Shown: positions 26,083-34,997 of the stretch, in pieces
Position numbering within the stretch: the first letter of the stretch is position 1
How the letters are laid out: each line of letters begins with the position of its first letter
From: CALCZU01 sp964396165
GTDB lineage: Bacteria > Bdellovibrionota > FAC87 > UBA2466
Direction of reading: 5' to 3'
NCBI GenBank assembly: GCA_964396165.1
Contig: CAYNEF010000014.1
Location: forward strand, 12,550-76,549
DNA: 64,000 bases
Notes under the pieces: model-generated
Database searches by the model: none
Seen by the model: only the letters and a program-made list of their open reading frames with translations
Told to the model about the DNA's origin: nothing
Made by a program: the position numbers and the translations under genes

Positions 26083-26946
26083 ATGAGTTTACTATCTCCT
26101 CCGCTGGAAGCGTTTCAGACAATCGCAAAGCAGGGCACAGTCCACGGCGCTGCAAAGGTTTTAAACCTGACCCAAACTGGGGTAACCCAAAGAGTGCGCG
26201 CGCTTGAAAAATCCCTAGGTACAACGCTTTTTACAAGAAGCCGAAAGGGGATGAAACTGACGCAAGAAGGAGAAGCCCTTTTAAGATACTGCAAGGGGGC
26301 TCTAGAATTAGAAGGCCAAGTTTTAAGTGAACTAAATACGCGCGCAGAAGAAGTTCCCGTGCATATTGTGATTGTCGGGCCGACAAGTGTCTTGAGTAGT
26401 CGAATAGTCGCTGCGTGCGCGGAACTTTACTCGCGCTTTCCGCATCTGCATTTAAATTTTCGGTTTGATGATACTCCAGATAGATTGAGTTATGTAAAGT
26501 CTGGTGAAGCTACACTTGCGATTGTGCCTCCTGAACTTGTCCCAAATGAAATGGACAGTAAAAAACTTAAATCCGACAAATATCTCCTTGTCGGTTGTCC
26601 CAAATGGAAGGGGAGAAAACTTCTGGATATTCTTGAGAACGAACGCATTATCGATTTCGGTGCGAAAGATTTTACGACCTGTATGTACTTAAGAAAATTT
26701 GGGCTTCTTTCGAAAGTCAAAAGAGACAGATTATTTGTGAATAACAATGAAGCCATTGCAAAATTGTTCAGCGTGGGTGCAGGATTCGGTACACTCACGC
26801 AAGAAATTGCAAAGCCATACTTAGACTCAGGCGATCTGATTGCGTTAAATAGTGGCCTGTTTGTGGAAGATCCGCTGGCGCTAGTCTGGTACCCGCGCCA
26901 TGAGATGCCTGAGTACTTTCAGGCGGTAATAGACTCTGTGAAATAA
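26083..26946 (+). CDS. LysR-family transcriptional regulator
   Basis: 287 residues. The N-terminal winged helix-turn-helix (about 5-65) has FQTIAKQGTVHGAAKVLN, TQTGVTQRVRALEKSLG and LFTRSRKGMKLTQEGEALL. The remaining part is the LysR co-inducer-binding domain of two alpha/beta lobes. It probably controls the divergent carbonic anhydrase gene across the 82-base spacer; that is inferred from position only. The ATG is preceded by TTTAT and lacks a ribosome site. The effector is unknown. Confidence 0.85.
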   Translation: MSLLSPPLEAFQTIAKQGTVHGAAKVLNLTQTGVTQRVRALEKSLGTTLFTRSRKGMKLTQEGEALLRYCKGALELEGQVLSELNTRAEEVPVHIVIVGPTSVLSSRIVAACAELYSRFPHLHLNFRFDDTPDRLSYVKSGEATLAIVPPELVPNEMDSKKLKSDKYLLVGCPKWKGRKLLDILENERIIDFGAKDFTTCMYLRKFGLLSKVKRDRLFVNNNEAIAKLFSVGAGFGTLTQEIAKPYLDSGDLIALNSGLFVEDPLALVWYPRHEMPEYFQAVIDSVK

Positions 26947-26950
26947 TACT

Positions 26951-27826
26951 TTAGTAGGTTTTATCTTTGGCAGGAACGGGGGCTTTTTCTTCCGCTTCAA
27001 ACCGATCAGTCAGGTTTTTTACAAATTCGTAGTCCATCTTCTGATCGTTGTATCTGTTTTCTAGCGTGCGTTTTCCGAGCAACCAGGCCGAGGTTTTCCA
27101 TTCGCTGTTTCTGACCCAGTTTACGTGCTTAAAAATGGCTTCTCTTACAATTTGAGAAGATACATTCTTCATGACGTCGTACTCGAGAACTTCAGGATCG
27201 ATTGCATCGAAAATGCGTTTCATGACAAAGGCGGCGGATAATTCTGTGAATGAGCGAAAACTAGGGCTTCTCATCAGTTCATGAAATTTTGCGGCACCTG
27301 AGTGGGTGAGTAAATCGCTAGTTTGACCTGCGTGCACGCCGATTTCGTGGATCAAAACCACTTTTGCAAATATCTCAGTGCGGGCTATTTTTCTATCTAA
27401 GTGGACTTTTAGTTCAATGCGATCGGGATAGAAAACTCCTTTGGTCACTCCAAAGTCTCCGCCTTCTTCTACATGCAGCGCATCTTCAAAGACGTATTCC
27501 TGTTTGTAATACATGCGTTTTAATTCTTTTTGGATTTGCGGCGTGTAACCCTCAATCAGGGAATTAAAATAAAGATCGAGTTGCGCAGAAACTGTTTTCA
27601 GCTTTTCATCTAACCCCTGTTTTACGCGTTTCTCTTCTTGTCTGAGACAACTTGCATTCTGGTCCAGACAATTGGGAGTGCGTGCTGCCAGTTCAAAAAG
27701 GGTAAAGGGATTAATCTTTGCGGCCGGAACAACCACATGGGCAAGTACACGGGAGTGCTGAAGAGGGATTTTCGCATTCGCGAGCGAAGAAATCAAAAAC
27801 ACGAAAAGTGTGATGCCGTATCTCAT
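26951..27826 (-). CDS. Secreted protein with a HExxxH motif
   Basis: About 291 residues from MRYGITLFVFLISSLANA, with AGGAG correctly spaced before this ATG. The centre holds VVLIHEIGVHAGQTSD (H160, E161, H165). Canonical zincins have HExxH; here one extra residue separates the last His, giving HExxxH, a spacing also written HEVVGH in some phage-associated zincin-like domains. A later Glu-rich helix (FHELMRSPSFRSFTEL) could supply a third ligand. A cysteine pair (NCLDQNASC) is near the N-terminus. It may be an exported metallopeptidase-like protein; activity is not established. It converges on the LysR gene with a four-base gap. Confidence 0.6.
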   Translation of the reverse strand: MRYGITLFVFLISSLANAKIPLQHSRVLAHVVVPAAKINPFTLFELAARTPNCLDQNASCLRQEEKRVKQGLDEKLKTVSAQLDLYFNSLIEGYTPQIQKELKRMYYKQEYVFEDALHVEEGGDFGVTKGVFYPDRIELKVHLDRKIARTEIFAKVVLIHEIGVHAGQTSDLLTHSGAAKFHELMRSPSFRSFTELSAAFVMKRIFDAIDPEVLEYDVMKNVSSQIVREAIFKHVNWVRNSEWKTSAWLLGKRTLENRYNDQKMDYEFVKNLTDRFEAEEKAPVPAKDKTY

Positions 27827-28140
27827 AGAACTCCTAAAGCTTAAAATCTGCAAGCACTTAGCCAGATTTCAACACTAGTGAATCTGTTGGGGATTTTAAG
27901 AGGGGGAATTAAGAACTTTGTCTGTATTCTCACCTGAATACACGAACGTATTCTCTGCTAACGCATTAATACAAGGAGGGTTTCACGCATTTTTCTTTCC
28001 TTCTTAAATCATGTGCAAAGGGTTTGTGCAGCGTTTAACCTGCAATCTTAAGGGGATAACGATTCTCCAATTTGCCCTGTAAAAAAGTTCGGCAGCTGTT
28101 TAAGAATTTTGCGCTTGTCTAATTTGGCACCAATATTGGA

Positions 28141-28149
28141 TGTTATAAT
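28141..28149 (+). promoter_or_regulatory. Extended -10 promoter placing the start site at the ATG
   Basis: TGTTATAAT is an extended -10 (TGn plus a perfect TATAAT at 28144-28149). Only six bases separate it from the ATG at 28156, so transcription would begin at or beside the start codon. There is no Shine-Dalgarno sequence. The rest of the 330-base spacer from 27827 holds no gene I can support. Confidence 0.55.
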
Positions 28150-28155
28150 ATTCGT

Positions 28156-28575
28156 ATGAAAAATTTATGGGTATTGGGGCTCCTCGTGGGGGGGGCAGTT
28201 CAAGTTTGGGGACAGGATCTTTTAAACATGCAGACCGCTCAGTATGAGTGGCGGGAAAACTGCCTGGCGTCGCAGTCGTATGCGAGCAAGGTCGAAGCGC
28301 AGATAACACAAAAATCCAAAGCGCAAAAAGAAGTCGAAGAAATCCAGAAAAACGCGCAGGAGTCACTTTTAAAATGCGCATCCGAAAAAGGGATTAAGTC
28401 TTTAACTTCGGAGTTTGACCTGCAAAAATCCATCATGGCTTGCCCTGCCGAATATGACGAGTGGGCCAAATCTTCACCAGCAAGACTCTTACTGATGGCC
28501 GACATCAAGGAGCTTACTTCTCAGCTGGCGCGTATCAAAAGATTCTTGCAACATACCTGCATCGCAATGAACTAA
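28156..28575 (+). CDS. Small secreted helical protein, unknown function
   Basis: 139 residues. The signal peptide runs to about VWGQ. The mature part is mostly helical with coiled-coil character (KVEAQITQKSKAQKEVEEI; LLMADIKELTSQLARIKRF) and has four cysteines (ENCLAS, LKCASE, MACPAE, HTCIAM), which could form two disulfides in the periplasm. No family recognised. It appears to be translated from a leaderless transcript. Confidence 0.6.
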   Translation: MKNLWVLGLLVGGAVQVWGQDLLNMQTAQYEWRENCLASQSYASKVEAQITQKSKAQKEVEEIQKNAQESLLKCASEKGIKSLTSEFDLQKSIMACPAEYDEWAKSSPARLLLMADIKELTSQLARIKRFLQHTCIAMN

Positions 28576-28661
28576 TATCTCTGATTTTCCCTCGACAACC
28601 ATTTCTGAAAATACGATAGTAAAGAAAGCAATATGAAGTACGATCCATTAGGGGTAAATAA

Positions 28662-30401
28662 GTGGCTTTCTACAAGGCAAGAGTCCGATATACGCGCATC
28701 GTGTCGTTTGTCGACGTATTCCTTTTTCTTGGACTCATCTTCTTTACCTATGCCCTGATTGGCGTTGCCCAGGACTGGACTGCACCCTTTCGCCCCAAAG
28801 TAGAAATTGAGCTAGGTTTTCTTTCTCTTGCAAAGTACGCCTTTCTTTCTCTTGTCCGAGTGACAGCTGCCTATTTTCTTTCTCTTGTTTTCACCTTTAC
28901 GTACGGATACGCGGCCGCCAAATCACGACTCGCCGAACCTGTTCTCATCAGTCTTTTAGATATTTTGCAAAGTATTCCCGTACTCGGCTTTATGCCCGGG
29001 GTAGTTCTGGCATTAGTCCATCTCTTTCCCAACTCGAATGTGGGACTTGAGATTGCTGCGGTCATCATGATTTTTACAGGGGAAGGGTGGAATCTAGTTT
29101 TTAGTTTTTATTCCTCGCTAAAGGGTGTGCCTTTGGAGTTAAGGGAAATGACTCGCATGTTGCGTTTAAGACGCCTCGACGTACTGAGAACTGTCGAGAT
29201 TCCTTTTGCGATGAACGGTCTTTTGTGGAACAGCATGCTGTCGATGGCTGGCGGCTGGTTCTTTTTAATGACGATTGAGTCTCAAAGAGTAGGAGAAAAT
29301 GATTTTCGACTGCCTGGAATCGGCTCTTACATGGCCGTTGCTTACGAGCGTAATGACATTTCGGCAATCGTTGCAGGCCTTAGCGTCATGCTCTTTTTGA
29401 TTTTCCTGGTGGATAGATGTGTGTGGGCTCCCCTTGTTGTCTGGTCCGAGAGATTTAAGTACGAGCAAGACATCACCCGCGGAGCGCAAAAATCTTGGAT
29501 GCTCGATTTTTTAAAACGTTCAAAAATTATTGAGTGGTATCTTGATACCAAAGAGCAATACCAGAAAAAATTTAAAAGCTGGTATGAGAAAAAATTTAAG
29601 GAAAAAGACAAAAAGAAGCAGCCCGTAGTCTCTAAATCACACATGCCTTTGTTTCTAAATGCCATGCGCGTTTCTTTTATCCTGATGGGACTTGTTTTTG
29701 TGTATTTCGGTTACCATAGTCTGCAAACTCTTCTGGCAGCGACAACGACAAGTACCTGGTTTGGATTTGCGAGAGACATCACATTTACTTTCCTCAGAGT
29801 CACGTTTGCCGTCTTGATTGGAAGCTTATGGACGATTCCTGTAGGCGTGTTTATCGGAACGAATCCTAAATGGACTAGCCGTCTGCAGCCTATCATCCAA
29901 ATGGTTGCCTCTTTTCCGGCACCGATGTTGTTTCCGATTTTTGTCTATATGATGAGTCGGGTGGGCATTGGCTTTGAGTACGGCTCTGTGGTTCTCATGC
30001 TCTTTGCCTCTCAATGGTACATTTTATTTAACGTAGTGAGCGGTGCGACTTTTATCCCAAGAACCTTGATGGAACTGGGCCAGGCGTTTCGCCTGTCTTC
30101 TTATGATCAATGGCGCGCGATTATTTTGCCCTGCATCTTTCCTTCACTTGTGAACGGTTGGATTACCGCAGCTGGGGGCGCGTGGAACGCGAGTATCGTT
30201 GCAGAAGTAGTGGGAGTGGGAAAAAACACTCTCGTCGCCACGGGGATTGGCGCTACAATTACACAATCGGCAAACAACGGAGATTATCCCACGTTGGCTG
30301 GCGGAATTTTGGTTTTAGTTACCGTTGTGGTTTTGCTGAATCGTGTTCTTTGGGGTAGTTTGTACAGACTGTCTGAAACAAAATACCGGTTGGAGTATTA
30401 A
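28662..30401 (+). CDS. Fused double permease of a NitT/TauT-type ABC transporter
   Basis: 579 residues holding two complete permease domains in one chain. Half one (about 25-260) has ILQSIPVLGFMPG and the EAA-like ELREMTRMLRLRRLDVLRTVEIP. Half two (about 330-575) has SFPAPMLFPIFVYM and the EAA-like TLMELGQAFRLSSYDQWRAI followed by GGAWNASIVAEVVG. A highly charged Lys/Glu linker (about 285-325) joins them in the cytoplasm. The family imports nitrate, sulfonates, bicarbonate or similar anions. Normally two separate identical permeases are used. The start is a GTG after AGGGG; the stop overlaps the ATPase start (TAATG). No substrate-binding protein gene is present here. Confidence 0.85.
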   Translation: MAFYKARVRYTRIVSFVDVFLFLGLIFFTYALIGVAQDWTAPFRPKVEIELGFLSLAKYAFLSLVRVTAAYFLSLVFTFTYGYAAAKSRLAEPVLISLLDILQSIPVLGFMPGVVLALVHLFPNSNVGLEIAAVIMIFTGEGWNLVFSFYSSLKGVPLELREMTRMLRLRRLDVLRTVEIPFAMNGLLWNSMLSMAGGWFFLMTIESQRVGENDFRLPGIGSYMAVAYERNDISAIVAGLSVMLFLIFLVDRCVWAPLVVWSERFKYEQDITRGAQKSWMLDFLKRSKIIEWYLDTKEQYQKKFKSWYEKKFKEKDKKKQPVVSKSHMPLFLNAMRVSFILMGLVFVYFGYHSLQTLLAATTTSTWFGFARDITFTFLRVTFAVLIGSLWTIPVGVFIGTNPKWTSRLQPIIQMVASFPAPMLFPIFVYMMSRVGIGFEYGSVVLMLFASQWYILFNVVSGATFIPRTLMELGQAFRLSSYDQWRAIILPCIFPSLVNGWITAAGGAWNASIVAEVVGVGKNTLVATGIGATITQSANNGDYPTLAGGILVLVTVVVLLNRVLWGSLYRLSETKYRLEY

Positions 30402-31798
30402 TGCCTGCTGCGACACAAAAAAATCCGTTACTGGCGCTCGAAAGGGTTTCGCATACCTTTCGCTTAGAAGGTGGCCGGGAACTGCAGGTTTTAAAAAATA
30501 TCAACATCTCTATTTACGAAGGTGAAATTGTCGCGTTTCTCGGTCCGTCCGGTTGTGGAAAAACAACAACGCTAAAAATTATGGCGGGTTTGCTGCATTC
30601 CTCAGAAGGCAGAACTTTATTGCACAACCGCGAGATGAAAAATATCAACGACAAAATGGCGATGGTGTTTCAAAACTTTGCTCTTTTACCTTGGTATACG
30701 GTTGAGCAAAATATTGCGCTTGGACTAAGGCATTATCTTTTCACCAATAGACAAATTAAAATCCGTGTGAACGAAGCCATCGAAATGGTGGGCTTAGGCG
30801 GGTTTGATGAAGCGTACCCTCGAGAACTATCGGGCGGCATGCGCCAGCGCGTGGGAATTGCCCGAGCACTTGCCGTTCGGCCTGAAATTTTGTGTCTGGA
30901 TGAACCCTTTAGCGCACTCGATGTTTTGACTGCAGAAAACTTAAGATCAGAAGTCATCGACATCTGGAAAGAAAAATCCAAAGCCGTAAAAAGCGTTGTG
31001 ATGGTAACGCATAATATTCAAGAAGCTGTCGTGATGGCTCAACGGATCGTCGTCTTCGGAACCGATCCCGGACATATTCGCACCGTTTTGAACAACCCCT
31101 TGCCGTACCCGCGAGATCCCAAAAATTCCAAATTTAATGAACTTGTCGATGTCATTCATTCGGTTATTACCGAAGCGTTGATTCCTGAAGAAGTGGACCG
31201 CCCACAACTGATTCAACCTGCTTGGTACCAGGGTCTGGAAAGTTTACCGCATGTAGGACCTTCAGAAATTATCGGGTTGTTAGAGGTTCTAGATGATGCT
31301 GGCGGCAAGATGGATATTTTTAAACTTGCGACTTCTACTGCCAGCGAATTCGGCCATTGTCTTGCCGTAACAAAAACAGCTGAGCTTCTGGATTTTGTGG
31401 ACACGCCAAAACAAACGGTTGTCTTTACTGAGCTTGGCAAAAAGTTTATGCGGGCCGATACCGCAGAAAGAAAAGTACTTTTCTCGCAGCAAATTAAATC
31501 GCTACGCATCTTTCAAACACTCTTGTCTTGGCTTGAGGAAAGCCCCGAAAAAGAAATTGATAGAGATTCTGTCATGCTGAAACTTTCGGAGTTTTTCCCG
31601 AATGAAAAACTCGAAAAACTTTTTGATACGCTGGTTTCTTTTGGCCGTTATGGAGAACTCTTATCTTATAACGCTAAATTGGGAATGTTGACGTTCCCCA
31701 AACCGGACGAGCCGGAAGAAGAATCCTCGAACGATTCGAATGATACTACGGAACTACCCGAAAACCAGGAACCGCCGCCTGAAGGGGGCACCCCGTGA
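30401..31798 (+). CDS. ABC transporter ATPase with C-terminal AAA-associated domain
   Basis: 465 residues. The ATPase core has Walker A GPSGCGKTT (about 48-56), Q-loop VFQNFALLPW, signature LSGGMRQRVGIARAL (about 143), Walker B ILCLDEPFSALD and switch VMVTHNIQEA. This is the NitT/TauT family. An extra C-terminal part (about 275-440) matches the AAA-associated domain found in nitrate/bicarbonate-type ATPases, thought to be regulatory: GPSEIIGLLEVLDDAGGKMD, then ELLDFVDTPKQ and FTELGKKF. The tail is acidic and Pro-rich. The gene overlaps the permease upstream and the cytochrome downstream, so the three form a tight operon. Confidence 0.9.
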   Translation: MPAATQKNPLLALERVSHTFRLEGGRELQVLKNINISIYEGEIVAFLGPSGCGKTTTLKIMAGLLHSSEGRTLLHNREMKNINDKMAMVFQNFALLPWYTVEQNIALGLRHYLFTNRQIKIRVNEAIEMVGLGGFDEAYPRELSGGMRQRVGIARALAVRPEILCLDEPFSALDVLTAENLRSEVIDIWKEKSKAVKSVVMVTHNIQEAVVMAQRIVVFGTDPGHIRTVLNNPLPYPRDPKNSKFNELVDVIHSVITEALIPEEVDRPQLIQPAWYQGLESLPHVGPSEIIGLLEVLDDAGGKMDIFKLATSTASEFGHCLAVTKTAELLDFVDTPKQTVVFTELGKKFMRADTAERKVLFSQQIKSLRIFQTLLSWLEESPEKEIDRDSVMLKLSEFFPNEKLEKLFDTLVSFGRYGELLSYNAKLGMLTFPKPDEPEEESSNDSNDTTELPENQEPPPEGGTP

Positions 31799-32616
31799 AA
31801 TATATAGCTTTGTTACTCGCTCTTAGCTTTTCTTTATGCGCTGCTGATTTAAGTTTTCAATTGAAAGGCGCAGATAGATCTTCTTTTTCATTGGAAGAAC
31901 TCAAAAATAAAATTAAAGCAAAAGAAGTAAAAGTATGGGAACCGCACGAAGATAAAGAAGTTACCTATATTGGGTTTGATTTTAATGAGCTACTGAATCT
32001 CGCATATGGCGACAGCTGGAAAAAAGAAGAAGAAATTTTATTTACCTGCTCAGATGGTTATCAGCCCAGTATTCCCGTTACACGTTTTATGCAGCATAAG
32101 GCGTATCTGGCATTTGAGCGAAAAAGTTCCGCTTTTCTTTTGAAAGATCGTTTTCACAACAATGACGAAATACCACTCGCTCCTTTTTATCTCGTCTGGG
32201 ACAACATTCAGGATGCAGAAGTAAAAGCAGAGGGTGCTGCCGGTTGGCCGTGGGCGCTTGTAAAAGTGGATCTCATAGAGTTCTCCCAAAAATTTCCGCT
32301 GATTGCTCCTCCTAAGAAATCGAAAGCGGAAGTTGCGCATGGCTTTGTTCTTTTCCGAGCAAAATGTCTCAGTTGCCATTCTATCAATGGAGATGGGGGC
32401 ACAAAGGGGGTGGAGTTAAATACGCCTCATAGTGTCACCGAATACTTCAAACCAGAGTTCTTAAAAAAGTGGATTACTGATCCTGCGTCAGTACGCGCAA
32501 ATGCCGCAATGCCAAAATTCAATACAGATTCTCCGCATTGGAAGCGCGATTTGAATGATATTATTGAGTATCTTAAGGCTATGGCAAAAGCGCGGCCCGT
32601 TGCATTAAAACAATAA
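31795..32616 (+). CDS. Exported c-type cytochrome with an N-terminal molybdopterin-oxidoreductase-like domain
   Basis: 273 residues. A signal peptide (MKYIALLLALSFSLCAADL) starts at a GTG overlapping the ATPase stop. Residues about 45-165 resemble a reduced sulfite-oxidase-type molybdopterin-binding domain (FNELLNLAYG, ILFTCSDGYQPSIPV, PFYLVWDN), including a Cys at the place of the Mo-ligand Cys in that fold. This part is short, so cofactor binding is uncertain. The C-terminal third is a monohaem cytochrome c with CLSCHSINGDGG (about 190-201) and a candidate Met ligand in NAAMPKFN. It acts in the periplasm. It is the last gene of the operon, in the place where a substrate-binding protein might be expected. 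Confidence 0.75.
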   Translation: MKYIALLLALSFSLCAADLSFQLKGADRSSFSLEELKNKIKAKEVKVWEPHEDKEVTYIGFDFNELLNLAYGDSWKKEEEILFTCSDGYQPSIPVTRFMQHKAYLAFERKSSAFLLKDRFHNNDEIPLAPFYLVWDNIQDAEVKAEGAAGWPWALVKVDLIEFSQKFPLIAPPKKSKAEVAHGFVLFRAKCLSCHSINGDGGTKGVELNTPHSVTEYFKPEFLKKWITDPASVRANAAMPKFNTDSPHWKRDLNDIIEYLKAMAKARPVALKQ

Positions 32617-32672
32617 TAATACTCGATAAACCTATTAGAGAATTCTTTCGATAAGATAATGAAGCACTCTCT

Positions 32673-33833
32673 ATGACACCTTTATTTGAGAAACCATTGC
32701 AGCTGAATAAAGAGCAAATCGAAGACATCGAGTCTCGCTTTGAAAAGGCACTCGTCTTTTTTAAAGAGCGTGGCAGTGTGCTTTTTATCAGCGATGCGTA
32801 CCGCTTTTTCGAGCAACATGGTTTTGTGCAACAAAGTATTGCAAAAGTATTGACCGCAAACGGCATAAAAGTGCATTGGATTGACGGCTTAAAATCGAAA
32901 ACATACCAGCCAACACTCACTTGGAAATCAGATCTCATGCGCGTGGAAACGCTACCACGACTTCCATTTACGCGGCTTGATTTCATGAACGATTTGAATG
33001 TCGAGTACCAGGCAAATTATATCAAAAACAAAATTCGTAAGATGAATAACCCTCTTGTCTGGGTGCAGGCCGGTTTAGACGATAGAATTGCGGAGAAATT
33101 AGATTCTATCGATATATTTTCCGAGTTTGATGATCCGTACAGACATTCGCCTGAAGATGCTCTATGTAAAAAGGCAAAACTGATTACGTGTCAAAACCAA
33201 TTTGCTGGACATCTTTTAAGCCAGAAACATTCGGAAAAAGTACGAGTGCTTTTACCGCCCGTGGAAATGGGCAATAGCGTATTTACCAATACGACGATTA
33301 AACTTCCGGAGGGGTTTCCCAAAAAAATCATGGGATATCTTGGAACTTTTTTCCCCGATTCGTTTGATATGGTTTTGTTCGAAGATTTTATCCGTTCGTA
33401 CCCTGATCATGGTTTTATTCTTTTAGGAAGAACCAATGCAGAAGGGATGCGTTTTCTCGAGTATTTCAAACGGTATTCCAACTTTCATTATTTAGGTTGG
33501 ACGACGCGTGATAAAGTGGCAGACGTGTGGAAGTTGCTTTCTGTGTCTCTTCTTCTTTACAGACCCTCTCGGATTTCAGATGGGGCCTTTCCGACTAAAA
33601 TTTTAGAGTCATTGCATTTTGGGGTACCGTGTGTGGCTACGAGTGTTCCCAAGACCTCGAGCCTCGAAGGAATCATCCCTCGCAGTTCTTTTTCAGTACA
33701 GTTAAAAAAGATGGCACTGGAAGCCTCTCACGCTCCTGTCGCTCAAGTAGAAGCATTCTATGAAAAGTTCGCTTACGAAATGAATCCGAAATTGCATCTC
33801 GCAAAAGTAGCTGAATTTTTTTCTCCTAAATAG
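32673..33833 (+). CDS. Glycosyltransferase-like protein (GT-B, family 1/4 type)
   Basis: 386 residues, two Rossmann-like halves. The N-terminal half has GSVLFISDAYRFFEQHGF and IDIFSEFDDPYRHSPED. The C-terminal half has MGYLGTFFPDSFDMVLFEDF, GFILLGRTNAEGM, NFHYLGWTTRDKVADVWK and ILESLHFGVPCVATSVPK, the usual donor-sugar region near a conserved Glu. Cytosolic. The donor and acceptor are unknown. The last 113 codons are duplicated almost exactly at 36111-36448, described separately. No ribosome site is obvious. Confidence 0.75.
   Translation: MTPLFEKPLQLNKEQIEDIESRFEKALVFFKERGSVLFISDAYRFFEQHGFVQQSIAKVLTANGIKVHWIDGLKSKTYQPTLTWKSDLMRVETLPRLPFTRLDFMNDLNVEYQANYIKNKIRKMNNPLVWVQAGLDDRIAEKLDSIDIFSEFDDPYRHSPEDALCKKAKLITCQNQFAGHLLSQKHSEKVRVLLPPVEMGNSVFTNTTIKLPEGFPKKIMGYLGTFFPDSFDMVLFEDFIRSYPDHGFILLGRTNAEGMRFLEYFKRYSNFHYLGWTTRDKVADVWKLLSVSLLLYRPSRISDGAFPTKILESLHFGVPCVATSVPKTSSLEGIIPRSSFSVQLKKMALEASHAPVAQVEAFYEKFAYEMNPKLHLAKVAEFFSPK
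33493..33833 (+). repeat. Direct repeat copy 1 (3' end of the intact glycosyltransferase gene)
   Basis: From TAGGTTGGACG at 33493 to about the stop, this stretch is about 98 percent identical to 36111-36448, with roughly seven to eight mismatches by eye and one missing codon near the end of copy 2. The two copies are 2.6 kb apart and bracket the genes at 33859 and 34998. Confidence 0.9.
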
Positions 33834-33858
33834 TTCAACTGGTATCCGCACTATCAGA

Positions 33859-34686
33859 CTAATTTAAGAAATAAACTCCGTACTCCGTGGTTTCTCCCAC
33901 ATACCGCTTGTTGACAATGCGTCCTAGGTTTTTAGGTGCGGTATCTATCCCAAATCCCATCGAGCTATATGTGCACACTCCATAGTAAAAAGGTGTACCA
34001 TTGCGACAGACAGGAAATACAGGGGATATTCCGCCCCAACTTTTTTGCCACTCCGGATTGTCTCGACTATCACGGTAGGAGTTAGTCATGACTTCATTGC
34101 GGAAAACTAGCACATCTCGTCCCTGGTATTTATTTAAACGATAGTGCATGCGTTCAACGTAATAACCGGGAACTCCGAATGCTGAATTTACTACATTGAG
34201 TTCTTCCATTTCCAACATTGGGATAACATGCATTTTGAGTTTTCGGTAAGAGGGCAATTCATTTACTTTCGCAATCCAATTCAACGAACCGAGATAAACC
34301 GGGAGTATATCCCTTAAGTCGTTCAGGGGTTTGGAATTATATTCTCCAATACGAAAAGGAAATACGAAGACACCTTCATTCTTCCATCGAAGAATTGCTA
34401 AACGCGTATTTTGAGTTTTGCCGTTAGGTTGTATTGAAGTGCCCTGCATAAAGCCGGCCTGTAGTCCAGCTTCACTCGCCCACTTATCATTGAGAAACCA
34501 AATAGACTGATCCAATTCCTTCAGGGCAGGATCACTGAACAAAAGAGGATTGGTTTTAAAGTCAGTCTCTGCTGGCATCGCTCCCGAATTGAAAAGAGTT
34601 TCGAATTCTTCAAAGTTCGTTTGTGTAAAACCAACAGAGTTAAAAAATAGAATGACAGTAGATAAGCAAAATAATTTATAATGCAT
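33859..34686 (-). CDS. Secreted protein of unknown function
   Basis: About 275 residues from MHYKLFCLSTVILFF, with GGAGG five bases before this ATG. A signal peptide is clear. The mature protein is rich in aromatic residues (LDQSIWFLNDKW, PGYYVERMHYRLNKYQG, PVFPVCRNGTPFYYGVCTY). Two cysteines near the C-terminus may pair. No family recognised. It lies inside the segment bounded by the glycosyltransferase duplication, so it is probably part of the inserted DNA. Confidence 0.6.
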   Translation of the reverse strand: MHYKLFCLSTVILFFNSVGFTQTNFEEFETLFNSGAMPAETDFKTNPLLFSDPALKELDQSIWFLNDKWASEAGLQAGFMQGTSIQPNGKTQNTRLAILRWKNEGVFVFPFRIGEYNSKPLNDLRDILPVYLGSLNWIAKVNELPSYRKLKMHVIPMLEMEELNVVNSAFGVPGYYVERMHYRLNKYQGRDVLVFRNEVMTNSYRDSRDNPEWQKSWGGISPVFPVCRNGTPFYYGVCTYSSMGFGIDTAPKNLGRIVNKRYVGETTEYGVYFLN

Positions 34687-34997
34687 CGCGTCCTCCGGTG
34701 GAGGCCTTCTAGCAGTTTGAATAAAACGAAACAATAGAATTCATGAATATGCACATAATATTGTTTTAGAAATTGTCACGGTTGTAAGTTAGTACGAACA
34801 GCGTTGATCGTTTTTAAAATCGTAAACAGTTCTATAAGTAATGCCTAATTCCCACCCCTATCGAGTTCCAATTTTAATGTCTATGTTTTAGACAGTCTCT
34901 CTTACTTTGTACTTCATAATTGTTTTGATTCTAATACTTAGGACACCGTTAAAGCGGTTTTAAAATTGCAACACTTATATTTTGTCCGGGGGGAATT
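34687..34997. other. AT-rich divergent spacer without a recognised gene
   Basis: About 310 bases between two divergent start codons inside the duplication-bounded segment. It is clearly AT-rich and holds no frame I can support. It must contain promoters for both neighbours, but I cannot pick a convincing -35/-10 pair. Confidence 0.5.
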
